Shown here in pieces: positions 1-8,807 of a stretch of 64,000 nucleotides of DNA. The stretch spans positions 1-64,000 of the forward strand of contig NZ_CANKWH010000011.1 of assembly GCF_947487305.1 (NCBI RefSeq), in the 5' to 3' direction. Under the pieces are notes generated by a model, which worked only from the letters and a program-made list of their open reading frames with translations, searched no databases and had not been told where the DNA came from. Both the position numbers and the translations under genes were made by a program. The stretch is from an uncultured Paracoccus sp. Its GTDB lineage: Bacteria; Pseudomonadota; Alphaproteobacteria; Rhodobacterales; Rhodobacteraceae. Position 1 is the first letter of the stretch. Every line of letters starts with the position of its first letter.

Positions 1-63
1 ATGCGACAGCACCCCGCCAAGGGCGATCAGCACGACCAGCAGTGAACATATCCAGCGGCGCAT
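1..63 (-). CDS. 5' end of a gene for a secreted or membrane-anchored protein (cut by window edge)
   Basis: Reading leftward from an ATG at 63, 21 codons stay open to the window edge. They translate to MRRWICSLLVVLIALGGVLS plus one residue. A short basic start followed by a long hydrophobic run is what a Sec signal peptide or membrane anchor looks like. The Cys at position 6 lies too early for a normal lipobox. An AAAG stretch sits just before the ATG. Nothing can be said about function because the mature protein lies outside the window. It points the same way as the neighbouring repressor gene, which ends at 141. Confidence 0.45.
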   Translation of the reverse strand, partial: MRRWICSLLVVLIALGGVLSH

Positions 64-140
64 CTTTCGATCCGGGTCGGAACCTGTGACAATGAGCCAA
101 GGATAGTCAGGGCGAAGCTCCGGTTCAAATCACGGATTGC

Positions 141-1217
141 TCAGCCGGGGCGAACGGGCTCCGCTGCGTAACCCCTCGGCATGCCATCAGCCCGCACCGG
201 GGCCGATGATCCGCGCTCGATGAATTCGGACGGCAGCAGCACCCGGGTCTCCTCGATCGGCACCCCCCGCAGCCTGCGCACCAGAAGCTCGGCGGCAATG
301 CGGCCCTGCGCTTCGGCCTCGATGCGAACCGTGGTCAGAGGCGGGGCGATCGAGGCGGCGAAGGGCAGGTCGTCAAAGCCGATCACCGAGACATCCTGCG
401 GCACCGACAGCCCCAGCGAGGCCAGCGCGCCGATGACGCCAAGCGCAATCGTGTCATTGCCGGCAAAGATCGCGGTGATGTCCGGATGCGCGGCCATCAG
501 CGCAAGCGTCGCCGCATGGCCGCTTTCGGCGCTGAAATCGGCATGGACGATGGCGCTCTCCTCCATCGCGACGCCTTGCGCGGCCAGCGCGCTGCGCAGG
601 TCACGCAACCGCCCTTCGGTGGCGGCGAAATCGAGCTTCGAGAAGGGGACGCAGCCTATCCGCCGATGACCAAGGCCAACCACATGGGCGGCGGCCTTCA
701 GGCTGCTCTCCACGATGGTCGAGGAGACGGCGATTTCCTTGGGATGGCCGATCGAGCCGATCAGCACCATGGGAAAGCCGCTGTCGATCAGGTCGGTCAG
801 GTCCTTGTCCGAGGCGCTGGGGCTGAGCACCAGCAGACCGTCGATGCGCCGCGACACGACCAGGTCGTTATAGGGGTTCACCCCCTCGCGGCGCTGGAAG
901 GTCTCCAAGAGCAGGCTCAGCCCCTCGCGCCGCAGCACCTCGGCAATGGCGTAATGCAGCAGGGGGATGAAGCCGTCGACGCGCAGCGAGGCGGTTTCGG
1001 TGATCAGCAGACCGACGGTATCGGTCGTGCCCTTCTTCAGCATCACCGCCGCGGAATTGGGCCGATAGCCAAGGATCTGCGCCGCCTTGCGCACCTTGTC
1101 CTTGGTCTCGTCGCTGAGGCTGACCGCGTTCGAGCCGTTCAGCACATGCGAGACGGTCGAGCGCGAGACGCCGGCCAGCTTGGCAACATCATAGCTTGAG
1201 GGTGATTTTCCGTTCAT
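141..1217 (-). CDS. LacI-family repressor of the alpha-galactoside regulon
   Basis: 358 residues, normal for the LacI family. Residues 8-28 form the helix-turn-helix (YDVAKLAGVSRSTVSHVLNG), followed by the hinge helix (YRPNSAAVMLKKG) that inserts into the operator minor groove. The remainder is a periplasmic-binding-like effector domain (VGLLITET near 68, AIFAGND near 248, VIGFDDLPFA near 278). The gene is divergent from the sugar transporter/GH36/Leloir operon, and two copies of a palindrome typical of LacI operators lie between them. It probably represses that operon and itself and releases DNA on binding an alpha-galactoside or galactose. The effector is inferred from the neighbours only. 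Confidence 0.9.
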   Translation of the reverse strand: MNGKSPSSYDVAKLAGVSRSTVSHVLNGSNAVSLSDETKDKVRKAAQILGYRPNSAAVMLKKGTTDTVGLLITETASLRVDGFIPLLHYAIAEVLRREGLSLLLETFQRREGVNPYNDLVVSRRIDGLLVLSPSASDKDLTDLIDSGFPMVLIGSIGHPKEIAVSSTIVESSLKAAAHVVGLGHRRIGCVPFSKLDFAATEGRLRDLRSALAAQGVAMEESAIVHADFSAESGHAATLALMAAHPDITAIFAGNDTIALGVIGALASLGLSVPQDVSVIGFDDLPFAASIAPPLTTVRIEAEAQGRIAAELLVRRLRGVPIEETRVLLPSEFIERGSSAPVRADGMPRGYAAEPVRPG

Positions 1218-1223
1218 AGGCGC

Positions 1224-1252
1224 CGATTACCAGTAAAACACGTGTTAGTCAA
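1224..1252 (-). promoter_or_regulatory. repressor gene promoter with operator O1 in its spacer
   Basis: On the minus strand TTGACT (1252-1247) and TAATCG (1229-1224) are separated by 17 bases, a plausible sigma70 promoter for the LacI-type gene starting at 1217. The spacer contains AACACGTGTT (1237-1246), the core of the operator found again at 1290-1303. A repressor bound here would block its own promoter, so autoregulation is likely. This is inferred from the sequence alone. Confidence 0.6.
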
Positions 1253-1261
1253 ACCTTTGGA

Positions 1262-1303
1262 TTGACTCGGCGGGCCGAATCATCGATTACTAACACGTGT
1301 TAG
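1262..1303 (+). promoter_or_regulatory. transporter operon promoter with operator O2
   Basis: CTAACACGTGTTAG at 1290-1303 is a perfect 14-bp palindrome and the best LacI-type operator in the region. It is centred 55 bp from O1. TTGACT at 1262-1267 is a good -35 box; the -10 is weak (GATTAC at 1285-1290, 17-base spacer) and abuts the operator, so repressor binding should exclude RNA polymerase. A GTG inside the operator is in frame with the permease gene, but the start at 1357 has the ribosome-binding site. Confidence 0.6.
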
Positions 1304-1356
1304 CAAGCCGCCGAATCGCTTTCGGCGCATCGCAGCACCTCACGGGAGGGGAAATC

Positions 1357-2292
1357 ATGACCGCGCGAGCCGACCTTGTGTCGCATCGAGAAAGCATGCC
1401 CGAAAGCCGCCGCCGCAGCGCCCTGCGCCGCAAGGAGGCCATCGTCGGCTACCTGTTCATCCTGCCGGCGCTGATCGGCCTGATCCTGTTCTATGTCCTG
1501 CCGACGCTGCGCGCGGCGCAGATCAGCATGACCAGCTGGAACCTGATGCGCCCGGCGAAATGGGTGGGGTTCGAGAATTACACCAAGCTCTGGGCCGACG
1601 GGCAGTTCTGGGATTCGATGTGGATCACGCTGCTCTACGTCATGTACAATATCCCGGTGCAGACCGCGCTTGGCCTGCTGATCGCGGTGCTGGCCGACCG
1701 GCTGGCGAAATCGGTGACATTCCGCGCGGTCATCATCGCGCCCTACCTGATCTCGAACGTGGTTGCCGGCCTGGTCTGGCTGTTGATGCTCGACCCGCTG
1801 ATCGGCGTGACCAACAGCTTTCTCGGCCTCATCGGCATCGGCCCGCAGGCCTTTCTCAGCTCGCCCGACCAGTCGCTGGTTTCGGTGGCGGCAATCTCGA
1901 TCTGGCGCCATGTCGGCTTTACCGCGCTTCTCTTCTATGCCGGGCTGCAATCCATCCCGCGCGATCTCTACGAGGCCGCGCGTCTGGACGGGGCATCCGA
2001 GTTTGCCATGTTCCGGCTGATCACCCTGCCGCTGCTGCGCCCGGTGCTGGTCTTCGTTCTGGTCACAAGCGTCGTCGGCTCGTTCCAGATCTTCGACGTG
2101 ATCGCTGTGACCACACAGGGCGGACCGGCCGATTCGACCCGCGCGGTGCTGTGGTACATCTACGAAAACGCCTTCAAGTTCAGCCGCATGGGCTATGCCT
2201 CGGCGATGTCGATGGTGCTCTTCGTGATCCTCATTCTGGTGACGCTGCTGCAGATGCGCCTCTTGCGCGGCGACCAGTCGGACTTGGGCTAA
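1357..2292 (+). CDS. sugar ABC transporter permease, MalF type
   Basis: 311 residues with about six membrane helices and the cytoplasmic EAA loop (EAARLDGASEFAMF) that docks on the ATPase subunit. The first helix begins near residue 28 (GYLFILPALIGLILFYVLP). The ATG at 1357 was chosen because GGGAGGGG lies 6 bases upstream; an in-frame GTG at 1297 falls inside the operator. First gene of a plus-strand operon with a second permease, binding protein, ATPase, alpha-galactosidase and Leloir enzymes. It forms the membrane channel with the next gene. The arrangement recalls the rhizobial agl alpha-galactoside system, but the substrate is inferred from context. Confidence 0.9.
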   Translation: MTARADLVSHRESMPESRRRSALRRKEAIVGYLFILPALIGLILFYVLPTLRAAQISMTSWNLMRPAKWVGFENYTKLWADGQFWDSMWITLLYVMYNIPVQTALGLLIAVLADRLAKSVTFRAVIIAPYLISNVVAGLVWLLMLDPLIGVTNSFLGLIGIGPQAFLSSPDQSLVSVAAISIWRHVGFTALLFYAGLQSIPRDLYEAARLDGASEFAMFRLITLPLLRPVLVFVLVTSVVGSFQIFDVIAVTTQGGPADSTRAVLWYIYENAFKFSRMGYASAMSMVLFVILILVTLLQMRLLRGDQSDLG

Positions 2293-2302
2293 GGAGACCG
2301 CC

Positions 2303-3178
2303 ATGCTCAGGACAATGACCCCGCAAAAGGCTGCAGGCTACGCCGTTCTTGCCGTGATCTGCACCGTCTCGCTTCTGCCGATCTGGATGGCCTTCAAGAC
2401 CGCGATCACCTTTCCCTCGGACGTGTTTTCCACCGCCGACCAGCTTGGGATGGACCGCTGGACCTTCGGCAACTTCCCCCGCGTGCTGGGCCTGCCCAGC
2501 AGTGTCGAGCCACCGGCCAGCAGCGGCGCGCCGATCAACTTCATGATCGCCCTGCGCAACAGCATCATCTACACCGGGCTTCTGGTGACCGGGCAGCTGT
2601 TCTTTTCGTCGATGGCCGCCTATGCCTTCGCCCGCCTGCGCTTCCCGGGCCGCGACACGATCTTCTACGCGATCATCGCCGCCACCATGATCCCCTCGAT
2701 CGTGCTGTTCATCCCGAACTTCGTCCTCGTGCGTCAGCTTGGCCTGTTGAACAGCTTTGCCGGCATGGTCGCGCCCAGCATCCTCATGCTGCCCTTCGCG
2801 GTCTTCTTCCTGCGCCAGTTCTTCCTGACCACACCCAAGGAGCTCGAGGAAGCCGCGCGGCTGGATGGGTTGCACTGGTTCCAGGTCTATTGGCACATCG
2901 CCCTGCCCTTGCAGCGCGGACCGATGGCGACGCTGGCGATCCTGTTGTCGATCCAGGCATGGAACGACTTCTTCTGGCCCTTCCTCGTCGGACAGGGCGA
3001 GGGCACGCAGGTGATGGCCGTGGCGCTGGCGAATTTCCAAAGCCAGTCTGGCCAGGGCCAGCCCGATTGGACCGGCCTGATGGCGGCGGTGATGCTGTCG
3101 ATCATCCCGGTCCTGTTCCTGCTGATCTTCTTTGGCCGCCGCATCGTCGAGTCGCTGCAGACCAGCGGCATGAAATGA
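2303..3178 (+). CDS. sugar ABC transporter permease, MalG type
   Basis: 291 residues, about six membrane helices. The EAA loop reads EEAARLDGLHWFQVYWHIAL, followed by LPLQRGP, typical of MalG-type permeases. It has a long periplasmic loop after the first helix (about residues 30-85), common in this family. It starts 10 bases after the first permease with AAGGAG upstream. It pairs with the preceding permease as the heterodimeric pore for an oligosaccharide, most likely an alpha-galactoside such as melibiose or raffinose given the alpha-galactosidase downstream. Confidence 0.9.
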   Translation: MLRTMTPQKAAGYAVLAVICTVSLLPIWMAFKTAITFPSDVFSTADQLGMDRWTFGNFPRVLGLPSSVEPPASSGAPINFMIALRNSIIYTGLLVTGQLFFSSMAAYAFARLRFPGRDTIFYAIIAATMIPSIVLFIPNFVLVRQLGLLNSFAGMVAPSILMLPFAVFFLRQFFLTTPKELEEAARLDGLHWFQVYWHIALPLQRGPMATLAILLSIQAWNDFFWPFLVGQGEGTQVMAVALANFQSQSGQGQPDWTGLMAAVMLSIIPVLFLLIFFGRRIVESLQTSGMK

Positions 3179-3208
3179 CCTGAATTCCGTTACATGGGAG
3201 AGAGACAC

Positions 3209-4507
3209 ATGAACCGCACCATCCTTGCCTTGCTGACCGGAACCGTGGCCCTGCCGGCCGCCGCCAGCGCCCAGGACACCATCCAATACTGGATGTGGGA
3301 CGGCCAGCAGGCCCCCGTCTACCAGCAATGCGCCGCGGCCTTCGAGGCGGCGAACCCCGAGATCAAGATCGAGATCACCCAGAATGGCTGGGACCAGTAC
3401 TGGACCGCGCTGACCACGGCGATGATCTCGGGCGACGCGCCGGATGTCTTCGTCAATCACGTGACCCGCCTGCCGGAAATGTCCGCCAACGAGGTGATCG
3501 TGGATCTGGCGCCGCTGATCGAGGAAGCCGGTTATGACACCTCCGGCTACATGCCCGGCCTGCTGGACAACTGGTCCCGCGACGGCGCCACCTATGGACT
3601 GCCCAAGGACTGGGCCACCGTGGCCCTTGGCGTCGATACCGAGAAGCTCGAGGCCGCCGGGCTGAGCCTCGCCGATCTGGCCGATCTCAACTGGAACCCC
3701 GAGGATGGCGGAACCTATCAGCAGACCATCGCCAAGCTGACGGTCGATGCCAGCGGCAAGCGCGGCGACGAGGCGGGCTTCGACGGCAGCTCGGTCGAAA
3801 CCTTCGGGCTGGTCCTCAATCCGCTCAGCCTTGGTGGCGAAACGGAATGGAGCTATCTCGCCGCCAGCACCGGCTGGCAGTTCATCGCCGAACCCTGGGC
3901 CACGGCCTACAACTTCGACGATCCGCGCGTGGCGGCAAGCCTTGGCTGGCTGCGCGATCTGGGGCGCGTGCACCACTTTACCCCCACGGTCGAACAGACC
4001 GGCAAGCTGGGCGCGGAAACGCTGATGTTCTCGGACAAGGGCGCGATGACCATCGTCGGCTCCTGGCTGATCGGCCTTTACAGCCAGAGCAAGCCCACCG
4101 TCGCCTATGTCCCGGTCCCCAGCGGTTCCGAGGGGCGCAAGTCGATGTTCAACGGGTTGGCGGATTCGATCTGGTCGGGCAGCGATGCGCCGGAAGCAGC
4201 GTGGAAATGGGTGCAGTTCCTCGGCTCGGATGACTGCCAGTCGATCGTCGCCGATGCCGGCGTGGTCTTCCCGGCGCAGGCCGATCAGGTCGAGCGCAGC
4301 GTGGCCGCCTATCAGGCGCGCGGCATCGACGTTTCGGCCTTTACCGCCGTGGCGACGCCCGAGACGACCTTCCCCTTTCCCGTCACCGATTACGGCAACG
4401 AAATCGACGCCATCATCAGCGCCGCCCTTGACCGGGTGATGCTGGGCGCCGGCGAACCTGCCGAGGTGCTGACCGAGGCGAATGAGCAAGTCAATTCGCT
4501 GTTCTGA
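3209..4507 (+). CDS. sugar ABC transporter periplasmic binding protein
   Basis: 432 residues from the ATG at 3209, which follows a GGGAGAGA ribosome-binding site; an ATG 15 bases earlier overlaps that site and is unlikely. Residues 1-19 are a Sec signal peptide with a clean cleavage site (LPAAASAQD). The mature part is a cluster-B (MalE-like) solute-binding fold: QYWMWDGQQ at the start, ISGDAPDVFVNHV near residue 75, and the hinge motif GAMTIVGSWLIG near 280. It captures the alpha-galactoside and delivers it to the two permeases upstream. Confidence 0.9.
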   Translation: MNRTILALLTGTVALPAAASAQDTIQYWMWDGQQAPVYQQCAAAFEAANPEIKIEITQNGWDQYWTALTTAMISGDAPDVFVNHVTRLPEMSANEVIVDLAPLIEEAGYDTSGYMPGLLDNWSRDGATYGLPKDWATVALGVDTEKLEAAGLSLADLADLNWNPEDGGTYQQTIAKLTVDASGKRGDEAGFDGSSVETFGLVLNPLSLGGETEWSYLAASTGWQFIAEPWATAYNFDDPRVAASLGWLRDLGRVHHFTPTVEQTGKLGAETLMFSDKGAMTIVGSWLIGLYSQSKPTVAYVPVPSGSEGRKSMFNGLADSIWSGSDAPEAAWKWVQFLGSDDCQSIVADAGVVFPAQADQVERSVAAYQARGIDVSAFTAVATPETTFPFPVTDYGNEIDAIISAALDRVMLGAGEPAEVLTEANEQVNSLF

Positions 4508-4538
4508 CGCCACCAACTTCATCCGGGAGGAATTTCGA

Positions 4539-5621
4539 ATGTCTGGTCTCGAACTTACCGACGTCAACAAGCTCTATGGCGATGCCCATGTCATCCATGA
4601 CGTGAACCTGTCCGTCGAACCCGGCGAGTTCTGCGTCTTCGTAGGCCCCTCGGGCTGCGGCAAGTCCACGCTCCTGCGGATGATCGCCGGTCTCGAGGAT
4701 ATCTCGCAGGGCACGCTGGAGATCGGCGGGCGCGAGGTGAACGATGTCGATCCCTCGAAGCGCGGGGTGGCGATGGTGTTTCAAAGCTATGCGCTTTATC
4801 CCCATCTCAGCGTGCGCGAGAACCTGGGCTTCGGCCTGCGCTTCGACAAGACGCCCAAGGACGAGATCGACCGGCGCGTCGGCGCGGCGGCCAAGACCCT
4901 GCAGCTTGACCACCTGCTCGAGCGCAAGCCCAAGGCCCTGTCCGGCGGCCAGCGCCAGCGCGTCGCCATCGGCCGGGCCATTGTCCGCAAGCCCGAGGTC
5001 TTCCTGTTCGACGAGCCGCTGTCGAACCTCGATGCCGAATTGCGGGTGAACATGCGGGTCGAGATCGCCCGTCTGCACAAGGAACTGGGCGCAACCATCG
5101 TCTATGTCACCCATGATCAAGTCGAGGCGATGACGTTGGCCGACAAGATCGTGGTGCTGCGCGCGGGCCGGATCGAACAGGTGGGCCGGCCGCTTGATCT
5201 CTATGACGACCCCGACAACATCTTCATCGCCGGCTTCATCGGCAGCCCCAGGATGAATTTTCTGCCCGGCACGGTCAGCGAGGCCTCGGGCAATGCGGTT
5301 CAGGTGAGGCTCGACAGCCTGTCGGCCGAGCCGATCACGCTTCACCTGAAGGATGCGCTGTCCGTTGGCGACACCGTGACCGTCGGCATCCGCCCCGAAC
5401 ATCTGTCGCAGGACGGCCCGGCGCAGATCCGGCTGACCACCGATATCGTCGAGCATCTGGGCGGCGAATCCTATGTCTATGCCCATGATGACGGCGGCAC
5501 GCGCCTGGTCATGAAACTTGGCGATGCGCGCGAGGTCCGCCCCGGCGGCCAGCAGATCACCGCCGGTTTCGACCCTGCCCGCGCCTATCTCTTCGACGCT
5601 GACGGCAACCGCTGCCGCTGA
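4539..5621 (+). CDS. sugar ABC transporter ATPase, MalK/UgpC type
   Basis: 360 residues. Walker [10 protein letters not shown] near 38, Q-loop MVFQSYALYPH near 82, signature LSGGQRQR near 135, Walker [13 protein letters not shown] near 155 and H-loop [10 protein letters not shown] near 192. The last 120 residues are the TOBE/OB regulatory domain of MalK-type ATPases (VGIRPEHL). The start at 4539 is supported by GGGAGGAA 8 bases upstream; an earlier in-frame ATG at 4482 lies inside the binding-protein gene. It energises the importer encoded just upstream. Confidence 0.9.
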   Translation: MSGLELTDVNKLYGDAHVIHDVNLSVEPGEFCVFVGPSGCGKSTLLRMIAGLEDISQGTLEIGGREVNDVDPSKRGVAMVFQSYALYPHLSVRENLGFGLRFDKTPKDEIDRRVGAAAKTLQLDHLLERKPKALSGGQRQRVAIGRAIVRKPEVFLFDEPLSNLDAELRVNMRVEIARLHKELGATIVYVTHDQVEAMTLADKIVVLRAGRIEQVGRPLDLYDDPDNIFIAGFIGSPRMNFLPGTVSEASGNAVQVRLDSLSAEPITLHLKDALSVGDTVTVGIRPEHLSQDGPAQIRLTTDIVEHLGGESYVYAHDDGGTRLVMKLGDAREVRPGGQQITAGFDPARAYLFDADGNRCR

Positions 5622-5678
5622 CCGCGTCACCCCCAACATCGCCAGAAATTCCCTCCAGCCCCTTCGGGAGCCTCTCTC

Positions 5679-7751
5679 ATGACGACCATTTTTCACCGCA
5701 TCGACACAATCTCGCAAAGCCTCGTGCTGCGCATCCGCGACGGCGCCATGGCCGAGGCGATCTATTGGGACGCCGCCCTTCCTGCCGACGAAAACCTCGA
5801 CATGCTGTCGGCAAGCCACGAGATCGATCTGAACGGCGGCATGCTGGACCGGGTCGCACCCCTGTCGATCTGCCCCGAGGCATCCGCCCCCTTTCCGGGC
5901 CAGCCCGGGCTGTCGCTCTCGGACGAGGCCGGCCCGATCTTCCCGCGCTTCCGTTTCGACCGCGCCGAGACGGGGGACACCCTCGCGTTGCACTTCACCG
6001 ATACCGATCTGGGGCTGACCTACATGGCCCGCTTCACCCCTGCCGGCGATGTCATCACCGCCTCGGCCACGCTGCAATCCAACCGCCCGCTGCACTGCCA
6101 CTGGCTCGCGGCCCCGGTGCTGCCCGCGCCGCTTCTGTCCGACGAGATCCACGACTGGCACGGCACCTGGCTGCGCGAATACCAGCGCCAGATCACGCCC
6201 TGGTCCCACGGCATCCGCCTGCGCGAGGCGCGCATGGGACGTTCCGGCCATGAACACCCGCCCGTTGCCCTGATCCCCACCCGCGGCGCAAGCAAGACCG
6301 GCGGCGTGGTCCACGGGCTGCAACTCGGCTGGTCCGGCGGCCACCGCTTCGTGGCCGAGGCGCTGCCCGACGGGCGGCGGCAGCTGCAGATGGGCAAGGC
6401 CTGGGGATCGGAACGCAAGGGCACGCGCTTCCATTCGGGCGATCTGATGCTGGCCGTTTCCACCAGTGGCGAGGCCGGCATCGCCCGCGCCACGCAGCGC
6501 CATATCCGCGACCACGTGGTCACCTGGCCCGACCCCGCCCGCCCGCGCCCGGTGCATTACAACTGCTGGGAAGCGATCTATTTCAACCATTCGCTGGCGC
6601 AACTCTCCGACATCGCCGAACGCGCGGCCCGTCTGGGGGCGGAGCGTTTCGTGCTGGATGACGGCTGGTTCGGTCGGCGCGACGATGACACCAGCTCGCT
6701 TGGTGACTGGACCATCGACCGGCGGAAATGGCCCGATGGGCTAACGCCGCTGATCGACAAGGTTCATGCCGAGGGAATGAGTTTCGGTCTCTGGGTCGAG
6801 CCGGAAATGGTCAACCGCGACAGTGACCTCTATCGCGCGCATCCCGACTGGATCCTCGGGCGCGAGGACCAGGTGACCGGGCGCAACCAGCATGTGCTGG
6901 ACATCGCCCGGCCCGAGGTCCGCGATTACCTGTTCGATGCGCTGGATGCGCTGCTCGGTGATCACCAGATCGACTACCTGAAATGGGATCACAACCGGCT
7001 GCTGCCGGTCGTCGATGCGGCCCAGACCGACGGTATCTATGACCTGTTGGCCCGGTTGCGCGCGGCCCATCCGGCGGTCGAGATCGAAAGCTGCGCCTCG
7101 GGTGGCGGGCGCATCGATATCGGCATCCTCGCCCATACCCACCGGGTCTGGCTGTCGGATTCCAACGACGCCATCGAACGCCTGCGGATGCAGCACGACG
7201 CCGCGCTGTTCCTGCCGCCCGCCGTGACCGGCAGCCATGTTGGCGCGCGTGACAGCCATTCCTCGGGCCGCAACCTGCCCATCGCCTTCCGCGCCTGGGT
7301 CGCCGCGCAGCGTCACATGGGGTTCGAGATGGACCCGGCGGAATTGACCGAGGCCGAGGCCGCGACCCTGACGCGGGTCACGCGCTGGTGGAAGGACACG
7401 CGCGACTGGCGCATGTCCGGCGACACCCTGCCGCTGGACAGCGCCGACCCGGCGACCATCGCCGAAATGCAGATCGCCGCCGATGGCAGCCGCTTCGTCC
7501 TCTTCGTCGGGCGTCATGCCACCTCGGCCCAGTCCCTGCCGCTGGCGCAGCGGCTGACCGCGCTTGAACCCGATGCGCACTATCGCCTGCGGCTCTTGAA
7601 CCCCGAGGATCGCCCGCCGCAGTCGCGCGGTCATGTCGCGCTGGAACAGGGCGAGATCACCCTGTCCGGGGCGGCGCTGATGTCGCGCGGGGTGAACCTG
7701 CCCTTGTCCTGGCCCGCGACCATGTGGGTGGTCGAGGCCGAGCGGCTCTGA
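5679..7751 (+). CDS. alpha-galactosidase, glycoside hydrolase family 36
   Basis: 690 residues, typical of bacterial GH36. It has an N-terminal beta-sandwich, a central barrel (ERFVLDDGWFGRRDDD near 322; WVEPEMVNRDSDLY near 370) and a C-terminal beta domain. The nucleophile is the Asp in YLKWDHNR (D437). The acid/base lies in the SDSNDA segment (residues 493-498), and ESCASGGGR near 471 completes the family signature. There is no signal peptide, so it acts in the cytoplasm on sugar brought in by the ABC importer, releasing galactose from melibiose- or raffinose-type sugars. It is followed by the genes that convert that galactose. Confidence 0.95.
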   Translation: MTTIFHRIDTISQSLVLRIRDGAMAEAIYWDAALPADENLDMLSASHEIDLNGGMLDRVAPLSICPEASAPFPGQPGLSLSDEAGPIFPRFRFDRAETGDTLALHFTDTDLGLTYMARFTPAGDVITASATLQSNRPLHCHWLAAPVLPAPLLSDEIHDWHGTWLREYQRQITPWSHGIRLREARMGRSGHEHPPVALIPTRGASKTGGVVHGLQLGWSGGHRFVAEALPDGRRQLQMGKAWGSERKGTRFHSGDLMLAVSTSGEAGIARATQRHIRDHVVTWPDPARPRPVHYNCWEAIYFNHSLAQLSDIAERAARLGAERFVLDDGWFGRRDDDTSSLGDWTIDRRKWPDGLTPLIDKVHAEGMSFGLWVEPEMVNRDSDLYRAHPDWILGREDQVTGRNQHVLDIARPEVRDYLFDALDALLGDHQIDYLKWDHNRLLPVVDAAQTDGIYDLLARLRAAHPAVEIESCASGGGRIDIGILAHTHRVWLSDSNDAIERLRMQHDAALFLPPAVTGSHVGARDSHSSGRNLPIAFRAWVAAQRHMGFEMDPAELTEAEAATLTRVTRWWKDTRDWRMSGDTLPLDSADPATIAEMQIAADGSRFVLFVGRHATSAQSLPLAQRLTALEPDAHYRLRLLNPEDRPPQSRGHVALEQGEITLSGAALMSRGVNLPLSWPATMWVVEAERL

Positions 7752-7794
7752 CCGCCCCGGCCTGAACCGATCCCCGAAAACGAAAGGCGTTCAG

Positions 7795-8793
7795 ATGACA
7801 CGCAACATCCTCGTCTGCGGCGGCGCGGGCTATATCGGCTCGCATATGGTGCGGCTCCTCAGGGACCACGGCCATCAGGTGGTGGTCTTCGACAATCTCA
7901 GCCAGGGCCACACGGCGGCGATCCCGGGCACCGATCTGGTGCAGGGAGATCTCCTGAACCCGGCCGATCTGGCCGATCTCTTTGCCCGGCATCAAATCGA
8001 CGCGGTCATCCACTTCGCCGCCCTGACCGCCGTGGGTGAATCGGTCGCCGCACCCGACCGCTATTACCGCAACAATGTCTGCGGCACGCTGAACCTGCTC
8101 GACGCGATGCGCCACGCCGGCGTCGACAGGCTGGTCTTCTCCTCGACCGCGGCGGTTTTCGGCAACCCGCTGACCGAGTTGATCGACGAAAGCCATCCGC
8201 TCGCGCCGATCAACCCCTATGGCTGGTCCAAGCGCATGACCGAACAGATGCTGGCCGACATGGCGACCGCCTACGGGTTGCGCTCGGTCAGCCTGCGCTA
8301 TTTCAACGCCGCCGGCGCCCATCCGTCGGCCGAAATCGGCGAGGCGCATCAGCCCGAAACCCATCTGGTGCCGCTCGTCCTCTTGGCGGCACTGGGCAAG
8401 CGGGAGGAGCTGGCCATCTTCGGCAGCGATTACCCCACGCGCGACGGCACCTGCATTCGCGATTACGTCCATGTCAGCGACCTCGCCTCGGCCCATCTGA
8501 AGGCGCTCGACGGCATGGAGCGCGAGGCCGGGGCGCATGTCTTCAACCTCGGCAATGGCAACGGTTTCACCACGCTCGAGGTGATCGAGGCCGCCCGCCG
8601 CGTCACCGGGCGCGAGATCCCCTTTGTCATGGCCGACCGCCGCCCCGGCGATGCCGGCATCCTTGTCGCCGACAGCCGCCGCGCCCGCGAGGTGCTGGGC
8701 TGGCAGCCGCGCTACGGCGAACTCGAGACCATCATCGACAGCGCATGGCGCTGGCATCAGGCACCGGCCTACGGCCCCTTCGCGTCCCTCTGA
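7795..8793 (+). CDS. galE: UDP-glucose 4-epimerase
   Basis: 332 residues, the usual GalE length. It is an extended short-chain dehydrogenase: NAD-binding GGAGYIGSH (residues 9-17), the Ser-bearing [10 protein letters not shown] near 116, and the catalytic YGWSK with Tyr142 and Lys146. It interconverts UDP-galactose and UDP-glucose, closing the Leloir cycle with galT and galK just downstream. GAAAGGCG lies about 10 bases before the ATG. The gene sits in the alpha-galactosidase operon and so is probably under the same repressor. Confidence 0.95.
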   Translation: MTRNILVCGGAGYIGSHMVRLLRDHGHQVVVFDNLSQGHTAAIPGTDLVQGDLLNPADLADLFARHQIDAVIHFAALTAVGESVAAPDRYYRNNVCGTLNLLDAMRHAGVDRLVFSSTAAVFGNPLTELIDESHPLAPINPYGWSKRMTEQMLADMATAYGLRSVSLRYFNAAGAHPSAEIGEAHQPETHLVPLVLLAALGKREELAIFGSDYPTRDGTCIRDYVHVSDLASAHLKALDGMEREAGAHVFNLGNGNGFTTLEVIEAARRVTGREIPFVMADRRPGDAGILVADSRRAREVLGWQPRYGELETIIDSAWRWHQAPAYGPFASL

Positions 8794-8807
8794 CCCCGAG
8801 GCATCCC

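Noticed and set aside
1297-1356. Upstream GTG start for the first permease
   Set aside because: It lies inside the LacI operator and has no ribosome-binding site; the ATG at 1357 has GGGAGGGG upstream.
2231-4570. Open minus-strand frame of about 779 codons
   Set aside because: Antisense to a permease, a binding protein and part of another permease with clear motifs; composition is Arg/Gly/His-rich without any fold, as expected from the opposite strand of GC-rich genes.
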